NCBI RefSeq assembly: GCF_003473485.1
Contig: NC_053044.1
Location: forward strand, 53,174,091-53,238,090
Origin: Medicago truncatula
Taxonomy: Eukaryota > Streptophyta > Magnoliopsida > Fabales > Fabaceae
Length of the DNA stretch: 64,000 bases
Direction of reading: 5' to 3'
Shown here: in pieces, positions 34,461-45,900 of the stretch
Layout of the letters: every line of letters begins with the position of its first letter
Position numbering within the stretch: position 1 is the first letter of the stretch
Position numbers and translations under genes: made by a program
Notes under the pieces: model-generated
The model's database searches: none
Told to the model about the DNA's origin: nothing
The model's input: only the letters and a program-made list of their open reading frames with translations

Positions 34461-35436
34461 CCATCACAGTTAAATGGTTTAGAAAATGTCGATAATGAAA
34501 TTCCAAAAATAAAGTGCTTAGTGTACAAGCTAAGTCAATATAAAACAAAACCAAAGGTTGGGAAACACAGGAATAATACTCTTCAAGCATTGTTGAAATT
34601 CCCTTAATTAAATAACTTTTGTCTTTGAGTGGAATAAATCGTCATTTTTTTTTAGTTATTATCAATCATCAAATTAATCGTCACTTTTTAATTTATTATT
34701 ATGGAGAACTTAATTGATTACTTTTAATTATTGTCAAATATATAATTGACTCTTTTGAAACAAAATGACATTTTGGATGAATCCAGCGGTGAGTTAGAGC
34801 ACAAGTCATCATAAAAAAATCGATTTTTCAACATGATTTAGGTGTAGATTAAGGTTTTCTTTGTTATAAATTAAAAAAGTGATTTTTACTTCAAATTTTT
34901 AAAAACGATTATTGTGAAAACTTACTCAGAAGTAGTATAAATTATTTTAAACTTGTTTGTTATATTTGGTGGCGAATGACTTCAGCATCGCTACCCAAAA
35001 AAATATTCTCGAATAATTAGTATAGTTTTGAATGTCCTTACTCCATTAATATATTATTCGGTTATTCCAAACAATTTGTTGGTTCTAAAAGGGATGATAT
35101 TAAAATAAATAGTGATAATGTATTTCTTAAAACTTTATGGAGTTCAACTTTTATAAATAATTATTCTTAGATTTTATTTTCTTCGTTAACATTTCATTCA
35201 ATATAAGTAAAAATTACTATGAATTTATTTTACTTATTGATTAAGTTTAATATATTAGTTTTTAAAATATATTTTATTTCTTCTTTATATTTGACCCCCT
35301 CATAAAAATTATGTGAACTTCGCCATTTGGTTATATTTCTTTGTTAAGAAAATATAACAAAAAGATAAAACGCTACAAGATTTATTTAAAAAAAAAAATT
35401 GTAACAATTAAGTTGTCTTGATATTTTTTTTGTTCT
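34461..35436. other. Upstream region of the BURP gene
   Basis: AT-rich, no open frame of note and no named repeat. Confidence 0.45.
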
Positions 35437-35443
35437 TATATAA
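35437..35443 (+). promoter_or_regulatory. Probable TATA box of the BURP gene
   Basis: TATATAA in the context ttcTTATATAATCC, 102 bp upstream of the ATG at 35545. Position and sequence fit a core promoter; no start site was mapped. Confidence 0.5.
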
Positions 35444-35544
35444 TCCAAGTTAGATCTTGTTGTTTAACTCATGCTCCAAGTCTTCACTCTTGAGTCTGTA
35501 CTAATTCGATCTCTTTCTACTCATTCAACGTTGAAAATAGAAAT

Positions 35545-36445
35545 ATGGGAATAAATTTTATATCTTGGATCCTCCTTCTTCATCTACTAGTAATCCTACT
35601 GGTATGTTAAAAGTTTAAGTTAACTTGAAACTCCGTTTCTCTTTTTATTTTAATTATTGTTACTTTTGCAGTGTTCTCATGGAGACCAAGCGAGGGAAAT
35701 TCAAAAAAACCATCATGATCATAATCATATGAGTCATAATATTGATCCTTCACTAATGGTTTTCTTCACTTTGAAAGATTTGAAAGTAGGGAACATAATG
35801 CAAATTTATTTTCCTAAGAGAGACCCATCAACTTCCCCTAAGTTATGGTCCAAACAAAAAGCTGAATCACTTCCTTTTTCATCAAACCAACTCTCATATC
35901 TTCTCAAATTCTTCTCTTTCTCTCAAGATTCACCTCAAGCAATGGCCATGAAAAACACTTTAAGAGAATGTGAGAGTAAACCCATCAAAGGAGAGGTAAA
36001 GTTATGTGCTACCTCTTTTGAATCTATGCTTGAATTTACACAAAACGTTCTTGGTTCAAAATATGAAATCCAAGGTTATGCAACTTTGCACAAAACCAAG
36101 TCAAGTGTTACTCTCCAAAATTATACTATAGTAGAAATTCTAAAGGAAATTCTAGCTCCCAAAATGGTGGCTTGTCACACTGTGCCTTACCCTTATGCTG
36201 TTTTTTATTGTCATGGCCAAGAAAGTGATAATAGGGTGTATAGAGCTTCATTGGTTGGTGAGAATGGAGATAAGGTGGAAGCTATGGCGGTTTGTCATAT
36301 GGATACATCACAATGGGCACCAAGTCATGTTTCATTTCAAGTTCTTGAGGTTACACCAGGAACCTCTTCTGTGTGTCACTTTTTCCCAGCGGATAATTAC
36401 ATCTGGGTCCCTAAATTGAAATCACAAGGTTCTTCTAGGATGTGA
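35545..36445 (+). CDS. BURP-domain protein, USP-like
   Basis: Two exons, 35545-35601 and 35672-36445, joined in phase (CTACTG|gtatgt .. tttgcag|TGTTCT), encode 276 residues. Residues 1-19 are a hydrophobic signal peptide. A short His/Asn-rich spacer (KNHHDHNHMSH) follows, then the BURP domain from about residue 45 to near the end. It begins with the FF pair (VFFTLKDLKVG) and contains the diagnostic CHX10CHX26CHX25CH pattern. The short spacer without repeats places it with USP/BNM2-type proteins rather than RD22 or PG1-beta types. Members are secreted or vacuolar and expressed in seeds or under stress; biochemical role unsettled. No disabling change is seen. Confidence 0.92.
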
Positions 36446-37129
36446 TTTCAAGCTATCTATAATATATAAGTATAATGGTACTAGTGTGCTTGCACATTGT
36501 GTTTATGTGCTTCCATAATGCTAAAATAAATAATTGTGTGTTGTAATAGTGTCTTACAGAGCTAAATAATGTAATGAAAAATAAATTTATAATAATAGTG
36601 AAGTCAGATATGCTCCATTTATTTTTAAAAAAAATAAGTTCAATGGTCTGCAATTACCATACACGATCGCTTTTCTTTCCCTCTGCAAATCACGTTTCTC
36701 CCTTATCTTCTCCCAAACAGACCTGAACTCTACGAATGAACAAAAGATGGAACAAATAAAGAAATCAAAAGAAGATTAAACACTCTAGAGAGACAATATC
36801 CATACTGATTTGCCATTTGCCCTCTTTCCTATTTCTTCCAAAAGCTGGAAACCCAAATCTTTTGTCTATATTGTTTATTACTATTAGAAAAATTACAGCA
36901 AAAAATAGAATATTACTCAATTTGGGATCACTCGGGTGGAAGTACGATGATATGAGAAGAAAATCCCCTATATAGAATTTTCGGTAACCCTCCTGTGGGC
37001 TAACCCCTGGGTCGCTTGTGACTTTTTTTTTGTCATGACAAACTAAAATGATAGGGTCCTAACACTCTGTTAATATTATTATATCTCACTGTGTAGAAAC
37101 ATTGAAACAAACAACACTACATAATATAT
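36446..37129. other. 3' flank of the BURP gene
   Basis: AT-rich DNA with possible polyadenylation signals (aataaa near 36580) but no further gene. Confidence 0.45.
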
Positions 37130-37138
37130 CAATTATTA

Positions 37139-38094
37139 GGTGCCATTTAATTTGGAAAAGGAATGTTATTTCCCACCATGGGAAAGTTTAGATTTAGTCA
37201 TTCAATTAATGAGGTGTATTGATCTTATCATGGTCCACCCATACTTTATTCATCCTCTAAGATCTGGAATTTTAAACAGGAAATCAACTAATCTTCCACC
37301 CCTCTTTCTTCCATGTCCCCACCCACCATCAAACAAAAGCATTTGCTTCCTTCTTCTATGTTCTCACGCAGTCATCATCACCATGAACATTACAAACTCA
37401 TAAAACACCATCATCAACAACTTGTTAACCCAAATAGAATTATTCAAAAAACGCGTTTGTTGTTTTCTATTTGGTTTGTGTTGCCAAATCTATTTCCAAA
37501 GAATTTGATTCTGGACCCTTTTGATAATTTGTTCATCATTGTTTTGATAAATGACTTTCTGATATTTTTTTTATTTCAGACTTAGATCTAGCTGTTGAAA
37601 GATTGATTTGAGGTTGTGTTGTTTCTAGTTTTTGATTTTGTTTTGTTTTGGGGAAGAATCGCCACAGCGCTAACGTGAGGAAGAGGAGAGACGGCGGTCG
37701 GCAGTGATGATGGAGAGAAGGAGAAGAATGAGCCTGATGTGCAGTTGAAATCAGAAGTAGTTAGTTTCGATTGTTAAATAGAACACATACATGGTTTTGG
37801 AAAATAAGAAATAGTGAAGAGGATAGAGTAAAAAGTATCCACAATTGTGAAGGCAAAACGTCGGAAGTAGGGAGGTGAGAGAGGAAGATACGGCGACGGA
37901 AACGGTGGTTGTAAGCGGCGACGGCCATGGAAGAGGCGTCGGAAGAATGGAAGAAGAAGATGATAATAGAGGATGAGTGGTTATTTCTCGTACTGACAGA
38001 CCATAATAATATTATGTTCCTTGCATAATCCAATGATCCAAAAAAACTTTCCCATGGTAGGAAAAAAGTCTCCTTTCCCAAATTAAACGGCACC
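37139..38094. mobile_element. TIR element, GGTGCCATTTAA family, copy C
   Basis: TIRs of about 60 bp: GGTGCCATTTAATTTGGAAA on the left and GGTGCCGTTTAATTTGGGAA from the right, both continuing through a CCATGGGAAAGTTT block. Flanks caattatta and caacttatta are the same apart from one inserted base. The interior differs from copies A and B and includes GC-rich stretches (37310-37400 and 37650-37960) that look coding-like but have no long frame. They may be captured fragments, as in Pack-type elements. Confidence 0.72.
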
Positions 38095-38103
38095 CAACTT
38101 ATT

Positions 38104-38748
38104 AATCTCAAAACTCGTCTAGAAAAAAAATCTCAAAATTGTCAAAGCTTATTTCATATAAACTACTAATTTATTCTTTTTGTTAATATAAAATGACCTA
38201 AAACTTAAACAACTTAAATCCTATTAAGAAAACAACCATTACAACTTTTAATGTTGTGAGTTGATACACAACTTACTTGAATCAATTTGTAAATAGCATC
38301 ATTTTAGAAATTATTGAACCTTGGTGAATGCATGATTTGTTATTTAAATAAAAAAAATTAATATATAACTAACTTCAAATTTTTAAAAAATGAATATTAG
38401 ATAAATCACACACTATTGATTTTTTCTTATGCTCATGAACTAAAGATAAAGATGACTTTGGAGTAATGTATTGCAATCAAACTATATGCCCAGACCAACA
38501 ATATATTGTGCAAATAAAATAACACATATCAATTTCATTTCTCATGTTTTAAATATGACTTCTGAAGTCATGTATTTCAATCACAAACAACAAAACCAAC
38601 TACACATGAAGCATGAATATATCTTTTAAATAATATATATTTTCCTCATTCTATATATATTTAAATAAGTCTCTTTATATCATGTGAGAATAAATATTAT
38701 ATATGTTAGAAATATAAAGAGATTCTAAACTTTAACACTTATTACATA
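38104..38748. other. Intergenic; small local duplication
   Basis: AT-rich. The stretch 38360-38440 (acttcaaatt.. attagataaatcacaca..) recurs at 41055-41135. No gene found. Confidence 0.45.
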
Positions 38749-39077
38749 CTAGCGTGTCTATCTTTCCGCTCTTTTTATTGCACTAACGCGTGTAGATTAT
38801 CAATGATATTTTATAGAAATTTTGCGTGTAAATTACAAACGATAATTTATATAAATTTTTGATATAGATTAAAATTATAAGTATAAGTATTTGTGACTTT
38901 CAAATGTAATAAACTCAACAATTCATATTTATATTTTTGAAAGACATCGATAATATAACAAAATTCTTATCTTTTTTTAATAACACTTACAATATAATAT
39001 TATTATAGAAAAAATTGTTTAAGGGTATAATTGAAATAATAAAAAATCCAACCCAAAAACTCCTATTATATATATAA
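38749..39077 (-). mobile_element. Decayed Helitron-like copy
   Basis: On the minus strand the 3' end reads GCAATAAAAAGAGCGGAAAG..CTAG, matching the terminus of the neighbouring Helitron, but the hairpin has decayed. The interior also resembles that element (gggtataattgaaataat). Its 5' limit is not clear because the intact copy abuts it. Confidence 0.4.
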
Positions 39078-39602
39078 CTAGCGTAAAGACGGGCACTCAC
39101 GTGCCCGTCTTTTCGCTCTTTTTATTGCGTTAACGTTTGAAAATTTTGAAGGGTGTTTTTCTTATGAAATTTAGATTTTGATTAAAACTAAAAATATAAA
39201 TGTATGTTGCTTTCGAGTTATAATAAATCAAACTAACCATGATTATCTATTTTAATGACACCAACAATATAATCTAAGTTCCTTTTTTTATGAAACCAAA
39301 AACGATCTTAATTATAGAAAAATTTGTTTAAAGGTATAATTGAAATAATGAAAAAGTAAGTATAGATATACTCATCTAGTTTGTTACACTTTTTAAATGA
39401 TAAAGGAAAAAAGTTCGATATATATACACACACTAATATCGTGTTAGTTACACTTTTATTTTAATATTTGAATTTACTCTTATCTATTTGTTATATGTGT
39501 TATTTGTTTTGAAAGTTGAGGATAATTTTAGAAACAGAAAAAGTCAACCCAAAAGAGTCAAAACATGCTATTTTCTTTACGTATATAGTATAGAAGTATA
39601 GA
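39078..39602 (-). mobile_element. Non-autonomous Helitron
   Basis: Read on the minus strand, it starts TCTATACTTCTATACTATAT and ends in a GC-rich hairpin (GACGGGCACGTGAGTGCCCGTC-like, 39088-39109) followed by a short spacer and CTAG. The host bases at the junctions are A and T, the classic Helitron target, with no target duplication. At 525 bp it has no helicase coding. Confidence 0.65.
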
Positions 39603-39799
39603 TGTAGATTATGTTTCTATTTTGTGTCAAATAATTGAATTAATTTTCTAGAAACAATCACATAATATAATATTTAGTAACATTCTATTGGCGGAGAATA
39701 TCATGATTTATCACTTTAAAATTAGTCGAAGAACATCGACAGAGTTAATTATTTATGTGTTTTCTCATTTGTTTTTAGAAAAGAAATTCATTTCTTTTC
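39603..39799. other. Short intergenic stretch
   Basis: Nothing recognised. Confidence 0.4.
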
Positions 39800-40460
39800 A
39801 TTAGCTATCATCTGTCTAATACCCTAGTCAATTCATGAGCGATCCCATTAGCTTGCCTCCTATTGAACCCGACATAAGAGTTCTGAAAATTACAAGCAAG
39901 CAACAGCCTACAAGTCTGAATAATGCAACCTAGTTCACTACTATCCTCTAGGTTTGAATTAAAACGATATACAAACTTGGATCCAAAACAAAATCGACAT
40001 GATCAAAGTCAAGAGTAGCCGCCATGTGAAGGCCAACAACCTCACTCACATCAACATCACGAGAGAGAAACAATTCATCTTGGCCATGACAAACTTACCC
40101 TGATCATCACGAATCCATATGCCAATACCTACCACATTCAAAGGATCAGAGAGTGAAGCATCAATATTGCATTTGTACCTGCCATATGCCGGTTTCGTCC
40201 AATCAATGTCATGACCACTGCTAGCACCGCTCGGATGAGCAGAAATATCAGGAGCTTTGTGCGATGCCACTCCTTAGTCTGTTCGCCAATCATCTATGAT
40301 AGAAGGGACTGGTTTTGCATGGAAAGGTGTGCAAGTTTGGACTATTGGAGCCAACTATTGCCGATATAATCTCCTAAAGTGGAGAAGTGGTTTCGGCGAC
40401 AGCATTTCGGCTACATCGTAATGTAGCCGAGATTGTTTATGTCGCAACCTTGACATCAAC
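39800..40460 (-). pseudogene. LINE RNase H-like domain fragment
   Basis: The minus-strand frame 40270-40046 contains 'IDWTKPAYGRYKCNIDASLSDPLNVVGIGIWIRDDQGKFVMAKM', the N-terminal RNase H-like strand pair of plant LINE ORF2. Further codons continue in shifted frames to about 39810 and upstream to 40440. It is related to the fragment at 11.9-12.3 kb, frame-shifted and lacking the rest of ORF2. Confidence 0.72.
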
Positions 40461-40664
40461 ACAAAAAAAAAAGTTTTGTAGAGTGTTGATGAATGTATTG
40501 TAACAATATTATGTTAGCAATAAAATAAATTATTCTTCATTCCTTTCCCATTGCCTCTATTACATGGACAAACTCTTTTGAAATTATATTTTGATGCACA
40601 AAAAAAAATCAAATGATAAATGTTGTTCAAATATATGGTCAATTACATTTTACGAATAATTAAA

Positions 40665-41058
40665 GAATATAACAAAATGTCACAACTCGGTAAGCATCCT
40701 CTGAACGTAACGAATCATGATTTTGAATATCATTACTCATTGATCATTTAACGGTTAACCATTCAAATTGTGTTTAAATTTACCTGATTTTTTCAGGGGT
40801 TCAAATATGCATGATATCCAATAACCACTTTTTGTGTTCAAATATACACTTAAAAGTCATGGTAAATGACATTAAGAATTGTGGTTATTGTGTTTCATGA
40901 ATGGTTAATGAGTTGCAACAACTCGAATTTTGTGTAAAAATAACACACTTCTATTGGTATTGTATAGTGTATACTGTGTAGCATACGTTTATGGTTAAAG
41001 TAAACAATACAACTCTCTGTGTGCACTTGTGCACTTTGAAAGGTTCAGACGTATATAA
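40665..41058 (+). repeat. Partial copy of intron 4/exon 5 of the 43-kb gene
   Basis: This block matches 43647-44060 in the same orientation. It follows intron 4 of the gene at 42996 through several landmarks (aatatgcatgatatcc, accactttttgt, gagttgcaaca, ggtattgtatagtgtat) and ends in the first codons of exon 5 (tttgaaaggttyagrcgta). The copy stops there, so it is a non-functional fragment. Confidence 0.75.
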
Positions 41059-41259
41059 TTAACTTCAAATTTTAAAAAAAATTAAATATTAGATAAATCA
41101 CACAAAATTGATTTTCTTTATGATGATGAACTAAAATATTATGACCAACTAGTTCTATGGTACATGGAATTCTTTAAATAGAGGAGAAAAAAAGTTTTGT
41201 CGACTTTTGATGAAGGGATTGGAGGAATATTGTCTCAAATATTACAAGCGATCAAAGTC

Positions 41260-41870
41260 CATAGGCAACATTGACCACACATTGTTTTGAAAGTATTGGA
41301 GACATATATTGGTATCCATACACCATTCCGAGTTCCACGTTTTGAAGCAAATCAATCTCAGCATTGATATTAGAAATATTTGTTCTAACCAAATTACACA
41401 AACCTAAAATTGGTCTCTCTGAATATGGTGATTCTACTCGTAAAACTTTTTATTCCAAATCCTGCAAAATGGGTCATCAAGATCAAAGTTTCAAGATATA
41501 TTCATAATATGTGTAAGTGACAAGTTCCAAGTGAAGGGCTTTGAGCGAAGGAAGATCAACGTACGGAACTCCAGTCAATGTTATCCTCTTCAATTTGAGG
41601 ACTAACAATGTTTTGCTCACAAAAAAGGCAATGTGACTAACGAAAAATGAGTTGGAGAAGTCTATGTTTACGTTACTTCCAATATAATCAAAATTGCATA
41701 CATCCCTGCAGTCGTAGAAGTAGTTACAACATTCGAGGTGGAATGAGAAGATGGATAAGGTGATATCTTGCATGGCCGTCATTGAGTAAACAAAATTGCA
41801 AAAGGTTATAAAGTCTAAAAATGGTTCGTCATCCAAATTTTGAGTATGAGTTGTGATATTGAGACGTAAT
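41260..41870 (-). pseudogene. F-box/FBD/LRR-type gene fragment
   Basis: Minus-strand frame 41836-41483 reads DDEPFLDFITFCNFVYS.. and then 'SKTLLVLKLKRITLTGVPYVDLPSLKALHLELVTYTYYEYILKL'. This is the middle LRR region of plant F-box/FBD proteins (usual motif 'LKVLHL..V.Y..YE.ILKLLSGCPILQDL'). Further decayed codons continue to about 41270. The F-box start and FBD end are missing, so it is a truncated relic. Confidence 0.75.
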
Positions 41871-41940
41871 GCAAGTCTACTTATAGACGCAATGTAAAAA
41901 TAACAATCAAATGGATTGCTTTTTATAATAGTAAAAAGAG

Positions 41941-42121
41941 TAGTGTTATTTCAACATCAATTTGCTTGACAACTAAATGGACAACCACATTTTTACAAAG
42001 AAAAATATGTATTGGCACAAATATCAAAGTAATAGAAAGAGAAAGTAAAAATATAATGTGAGTGTGAGAGAGAAAGTTGTACAAAAATTGTTAGAAAATG
42101 GTTGTACAAATATCATTTCTC
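41941..42121 (+). mobile_element. MITE (GTTATTTGAACAA family), copy 1
   Basis: About 180 bp starting 'agtgttatttcaacatcaa' and ending 'gttgtacaaatatcatttct'. The interior has 'tattggcacaaatatcaaagtaatag'. An inverted relative lies 62 bp away and a third copy is at 61489. Confidence 0.7.
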
Positions 42122-42183
42122 TGGTAAAAACTAAAACAAAACATTAGATCCAGTTAACTATTCTCTAAAATAAAATAAAAAAG

Positions 42184-42354
42184 AGAAATGATATTTGAAC
42201 ATCCATTTTGTGACAACTTTCTCTCTCATACTCACATTATTTTTTACTTTATCTCTCTATTGCTTTGGTTTTTGTGCAAATACCTACTTTTTCTTTATAA
42301 ATTATGATTGTCATGTAAGTTGTCAACTAAATGATTGTTCAAATAACACTCCTC
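42184..42354 (-). mobile_element. MITE (GTTATTTGAACAA family), copy 2, inverted
   Basis: Reverse-oriented copy of the element at 41941, beginning 'gaaatgatatttgaacatcc' and ending 'gattgttcaaataacactcc'. Together with copy 1 it forms a large imperfect hairpin. Confidence 0.7.
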
Positions 42355-42995
42355 AATAAAAAAACAAGGAATCCATGATGAAGACAATAGTAGAGATTTG
42401 GAATAAGGAAACTCAACGGTACCACACCACATTTCAAGTTTACCTTGGCTTGAAAGGAGACTTTCTCACGTTTAACACATGATGATGGGAGGTAAGAGTT
42501 AATAAGCACCAAAGAAAAAACAATGAATGTTCATCACAAAAAAAATATCAATATTAGTCCACGCAAGCTTTTCGAATTACTATCTGTTTCAGAGAATTAT
42601 TATCTCAAACATATTATTATGTATTGTATCAAATTTTAAATGTAAACCAAAAAAAGGGGAGGGGAATCGAGAAAATCATGAGATAGTAGCACGATCAAAT
42701 GAAACCATATGACAAAAAATTTAAAAACAAAAAAAAATGTGAGAAGTGTAGGTTGAAATTGTTGAAATTTGGTGAAAAAAATGATTCAAAATTTTGAAGG
42801 ATATATATATAAACTTACTTACACATAATGTGGAAAAAAGAGAAAGAAAGAAAAAAAAAAAAAAAAAAAAAGTAAAAAGCCACGTGGGCACAGATGAAGT
42901 GAGACCGAGAGAGACCATAGACAATTTAATTTAGACATCATCATCCTCCTTAACTAAATTCAAAGGATGCTTTGAATCTTCAATTTAGCAATACG
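42355..42995. other. Upstream region of the 43-kb gene
   Basis: AT-rich with a poly-A tract at 42850-42870 and one G-box-like cacgtggg at 42882-42889, about 110 bp upstream of the ATG. No certain TATA box. Confidence 0.45.
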
Positions 42996-45900
42996 ATGTC
43001 GTTTGGTTGTTGTCTGTTTTCTTCTCCTCCGCCCCACCTTGTTTGCAGAAAACGAAACAGAACCTCTCTCTTCAAGGTCTCTGCAAACGTTCCCGATTTT
43101 CTCTCTGCTGACTGGTCAGTACTATTCTTTTCATTTTTCATTCATCTTCATATTCTTAATTTCATCATCATCATCCTCATCACTTCAGGTTTGAATCTCG
43201 CAAGAAAAAACCATTTGGTCCAAAATTAGATGTGAGCACTATTTGATTTGCCAAGTATGTTTCCCTTTTTTATTTTTTAGTTTAATTCTGTTAAATAAAT
43301 CTTGCTATAGTTCACTGCAGAAGATGCTGTTCATCATCAGCTTGAAGCATTGAAGTATAATGACCAGCCTCGTCAAGATTATGGAATTGAAGTCATGTAC
43401 AGAGTAGGCTAATCATTTCATTTCTCTCCTTTTCTTCTATAACAAATTATTTGTAATGCTTCATTTTCATTGTAGTTTGCTGGTTTTGATCCTTTTGAAA
43501 GGTCGACATACTTTGGCCCATTCTTTGATCTCGGTCAGGTTAGCAATATATACTAAATGTTTCTTTTTTTTTCTTCATTTTAGAATTGATATTTTGATAC
43601 TCTATTTTCTCAAAAATTTGGACTACATTTTGAATGATTAATGAATATAACAAGTGTCCCAACTCAGTAACCATTGGACGTAATTAATCACGATTTTTAG
43701 GTGTTCAAAGATAACATGATATCCATTAACTATTCAAATTGTCTTTAAATCTATCCGATTTTTTCAGGTGTCCAAATATGCATGATATCCATTAACCACT
43801 TTTTGTCTGCAAGTATATATTTAAATGTCGTGGTAAATGATGTTAAAAATCGTGGTTATTGTGTTAATGAGTTGCAACACCTTGTTACATTAGTTAATCA
43901 CCCGTGATTGACAAATGTATTTGAAATGTGTTAACCATCCAAATTGTTGTCCTATTTTGTGTCAAAATAACACAGATTGATTGGTATTGTATAGTGTATA
44001 GCATATGCCAAAGTAAATAGTACAACTCTTGGTATGCAGTTTGAAAGGTTTAGGCGTATTTTTCACCATTCTACTTACAGAGTCTTATTGGGTCACAAGG
44101 AAAGAAAGATCATGAGCAGTTTGTTTGTGGAGGAGGTAAATAAAACGGACATGTCACAATAACTTTCATTTAAGACCAAAAAGTCACTGCCACAAGTTCT
44201 TAATATTCTTTTTCATTTTTGGCATTTTTCTGGGGTGTGATGAACTTCTAACAGAACAAATATAAGCAGCGGATTTGGGTTCGAGGAAGTCGACCAGAGG
44301 AAGAGGAGATATTTCAATTTACAATGGTTCAGGTTTGATCATTAATAGCCATTCTTGTTAGACATCAACTATTTTCATTAGAGTGTTTGATTTTGACATT
44401 AAATTACCATAATTATTGGGATAATTAGCTACATATCAGCAGTTGATTGCTTAAGATCTTCTAGAATATCATATTTACCTCCTAGAATATTTGTTGTACA
44501 TATTTAGCTCATAGAATATCTCATGTACGTAAAAAATCGTCTCCGACTTTTGAATTGCCAAAACAAGAACTTTATGTGAGAGTTGAGGCCTCCAAGGGGG
44601 AATTAGGAATTTTTCTAATAGGAGATCAGAATGATTTTCCTTGGAGATGGAAAATTCGTCCACCTGGTTTTATCAATTTGCAAATTCTTCCTCAATTAGT
44701 TAAAAGAATGAAATTGGCTCAGCTCCTGATTTTTGGTAGTAGCGATAGTATGTGCACGCTCTGTATAAATAACTCTTTTTTTTTTTTTTTAAGAAGCTAA
44801 GAAAAATATATTAAAACAACAGACAATTCCTCAAGCACAAGTAGTGCTTAAGGGAGCTGCCAAGAAACTGTTACAATAATGTTAAGCCACAAACAGCCAT
44901 AATGCAAGAAAATAAAGCTAACAATTACGCAATAGCTTTAAGGCAACTAAGAGGATTCTGCCTCCATACAGAGTAGTCAAAATCAAACAGGATGTAGTAC
45001 GATCTCAACCACCAATACGTTTGGAGTTTAACCTTTTCAACAAGAGTCTCAATTTGATCAGACTTATTGTGGAAAATTCTGTTGTTGCGATCTTTCCAAA
45101 TAACAAAAAGAACTGAAGTCCAAATAGTGGTAACGCAATCCTAGAGTTTTTGGAAAACCCTCCAAGACCACGAAACTGATGAGCATGAACAAGAATGTCT
45201 CCATGAAAAGCCGCCTCGAACCCCAACCACAAAACTATTTTCATTAGACTGTATAAATAACTCTTGGTACTGTCAATGAAAAACACAACTTTGCCTTCTA
45301 CCATTTCTTTAATAATTCATAAAGCAATTAGACCATCTAATAAATGGTTTAGAAATTACACTTCCCTCCCCTCAAAGATGCTTGAATTACACTTCCCTCC
45401 CCTCTTATGTTAAAATATACACTTCTCTCCCCTCTTATTCAAAACATATTAGAAAATATTTCACTCCCCTCCCTTGAGAGAAGCTTGAATTACATTCTCC
45501 TCCCCTCTTATGTTAAAATCTACTATTTAGTCCCTCAATAATTTTTTTTGTTTCTAATAATCTAGCAAACAAATAATCTAACACACTTCAAAGAAAAATA
45601 ACATTGCGGGTTCATTTTAATATAATCAAATTTTGAATACATATATTTCTCTATTTTGTATTCACAATTTCATTAAGGTATAGTTTTAAACCCTATTACA
45701 AAATATGAAACATTCCAAAATAAAATTAAAATATGTGAAAAATTACTAAAGTCGGTTAAGTATGGTTATTTAAAAGTTAATTTTATACTCTGAATTATAA
45801 AATTAATAACAAAATATTTAAATTTAATTGTCATTGACATTTACGTTGTCATTGTCAAAATTAATATATATTATAAAAATATTTATTTATATTAAAATAA

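Noticed and set aside
44555-44800. Frame MPKQELYV.. as an exon of the host gene
   Set aside because: It is plastid ndhH sequence in the intron; exons 6 and 7 join in phase without it.
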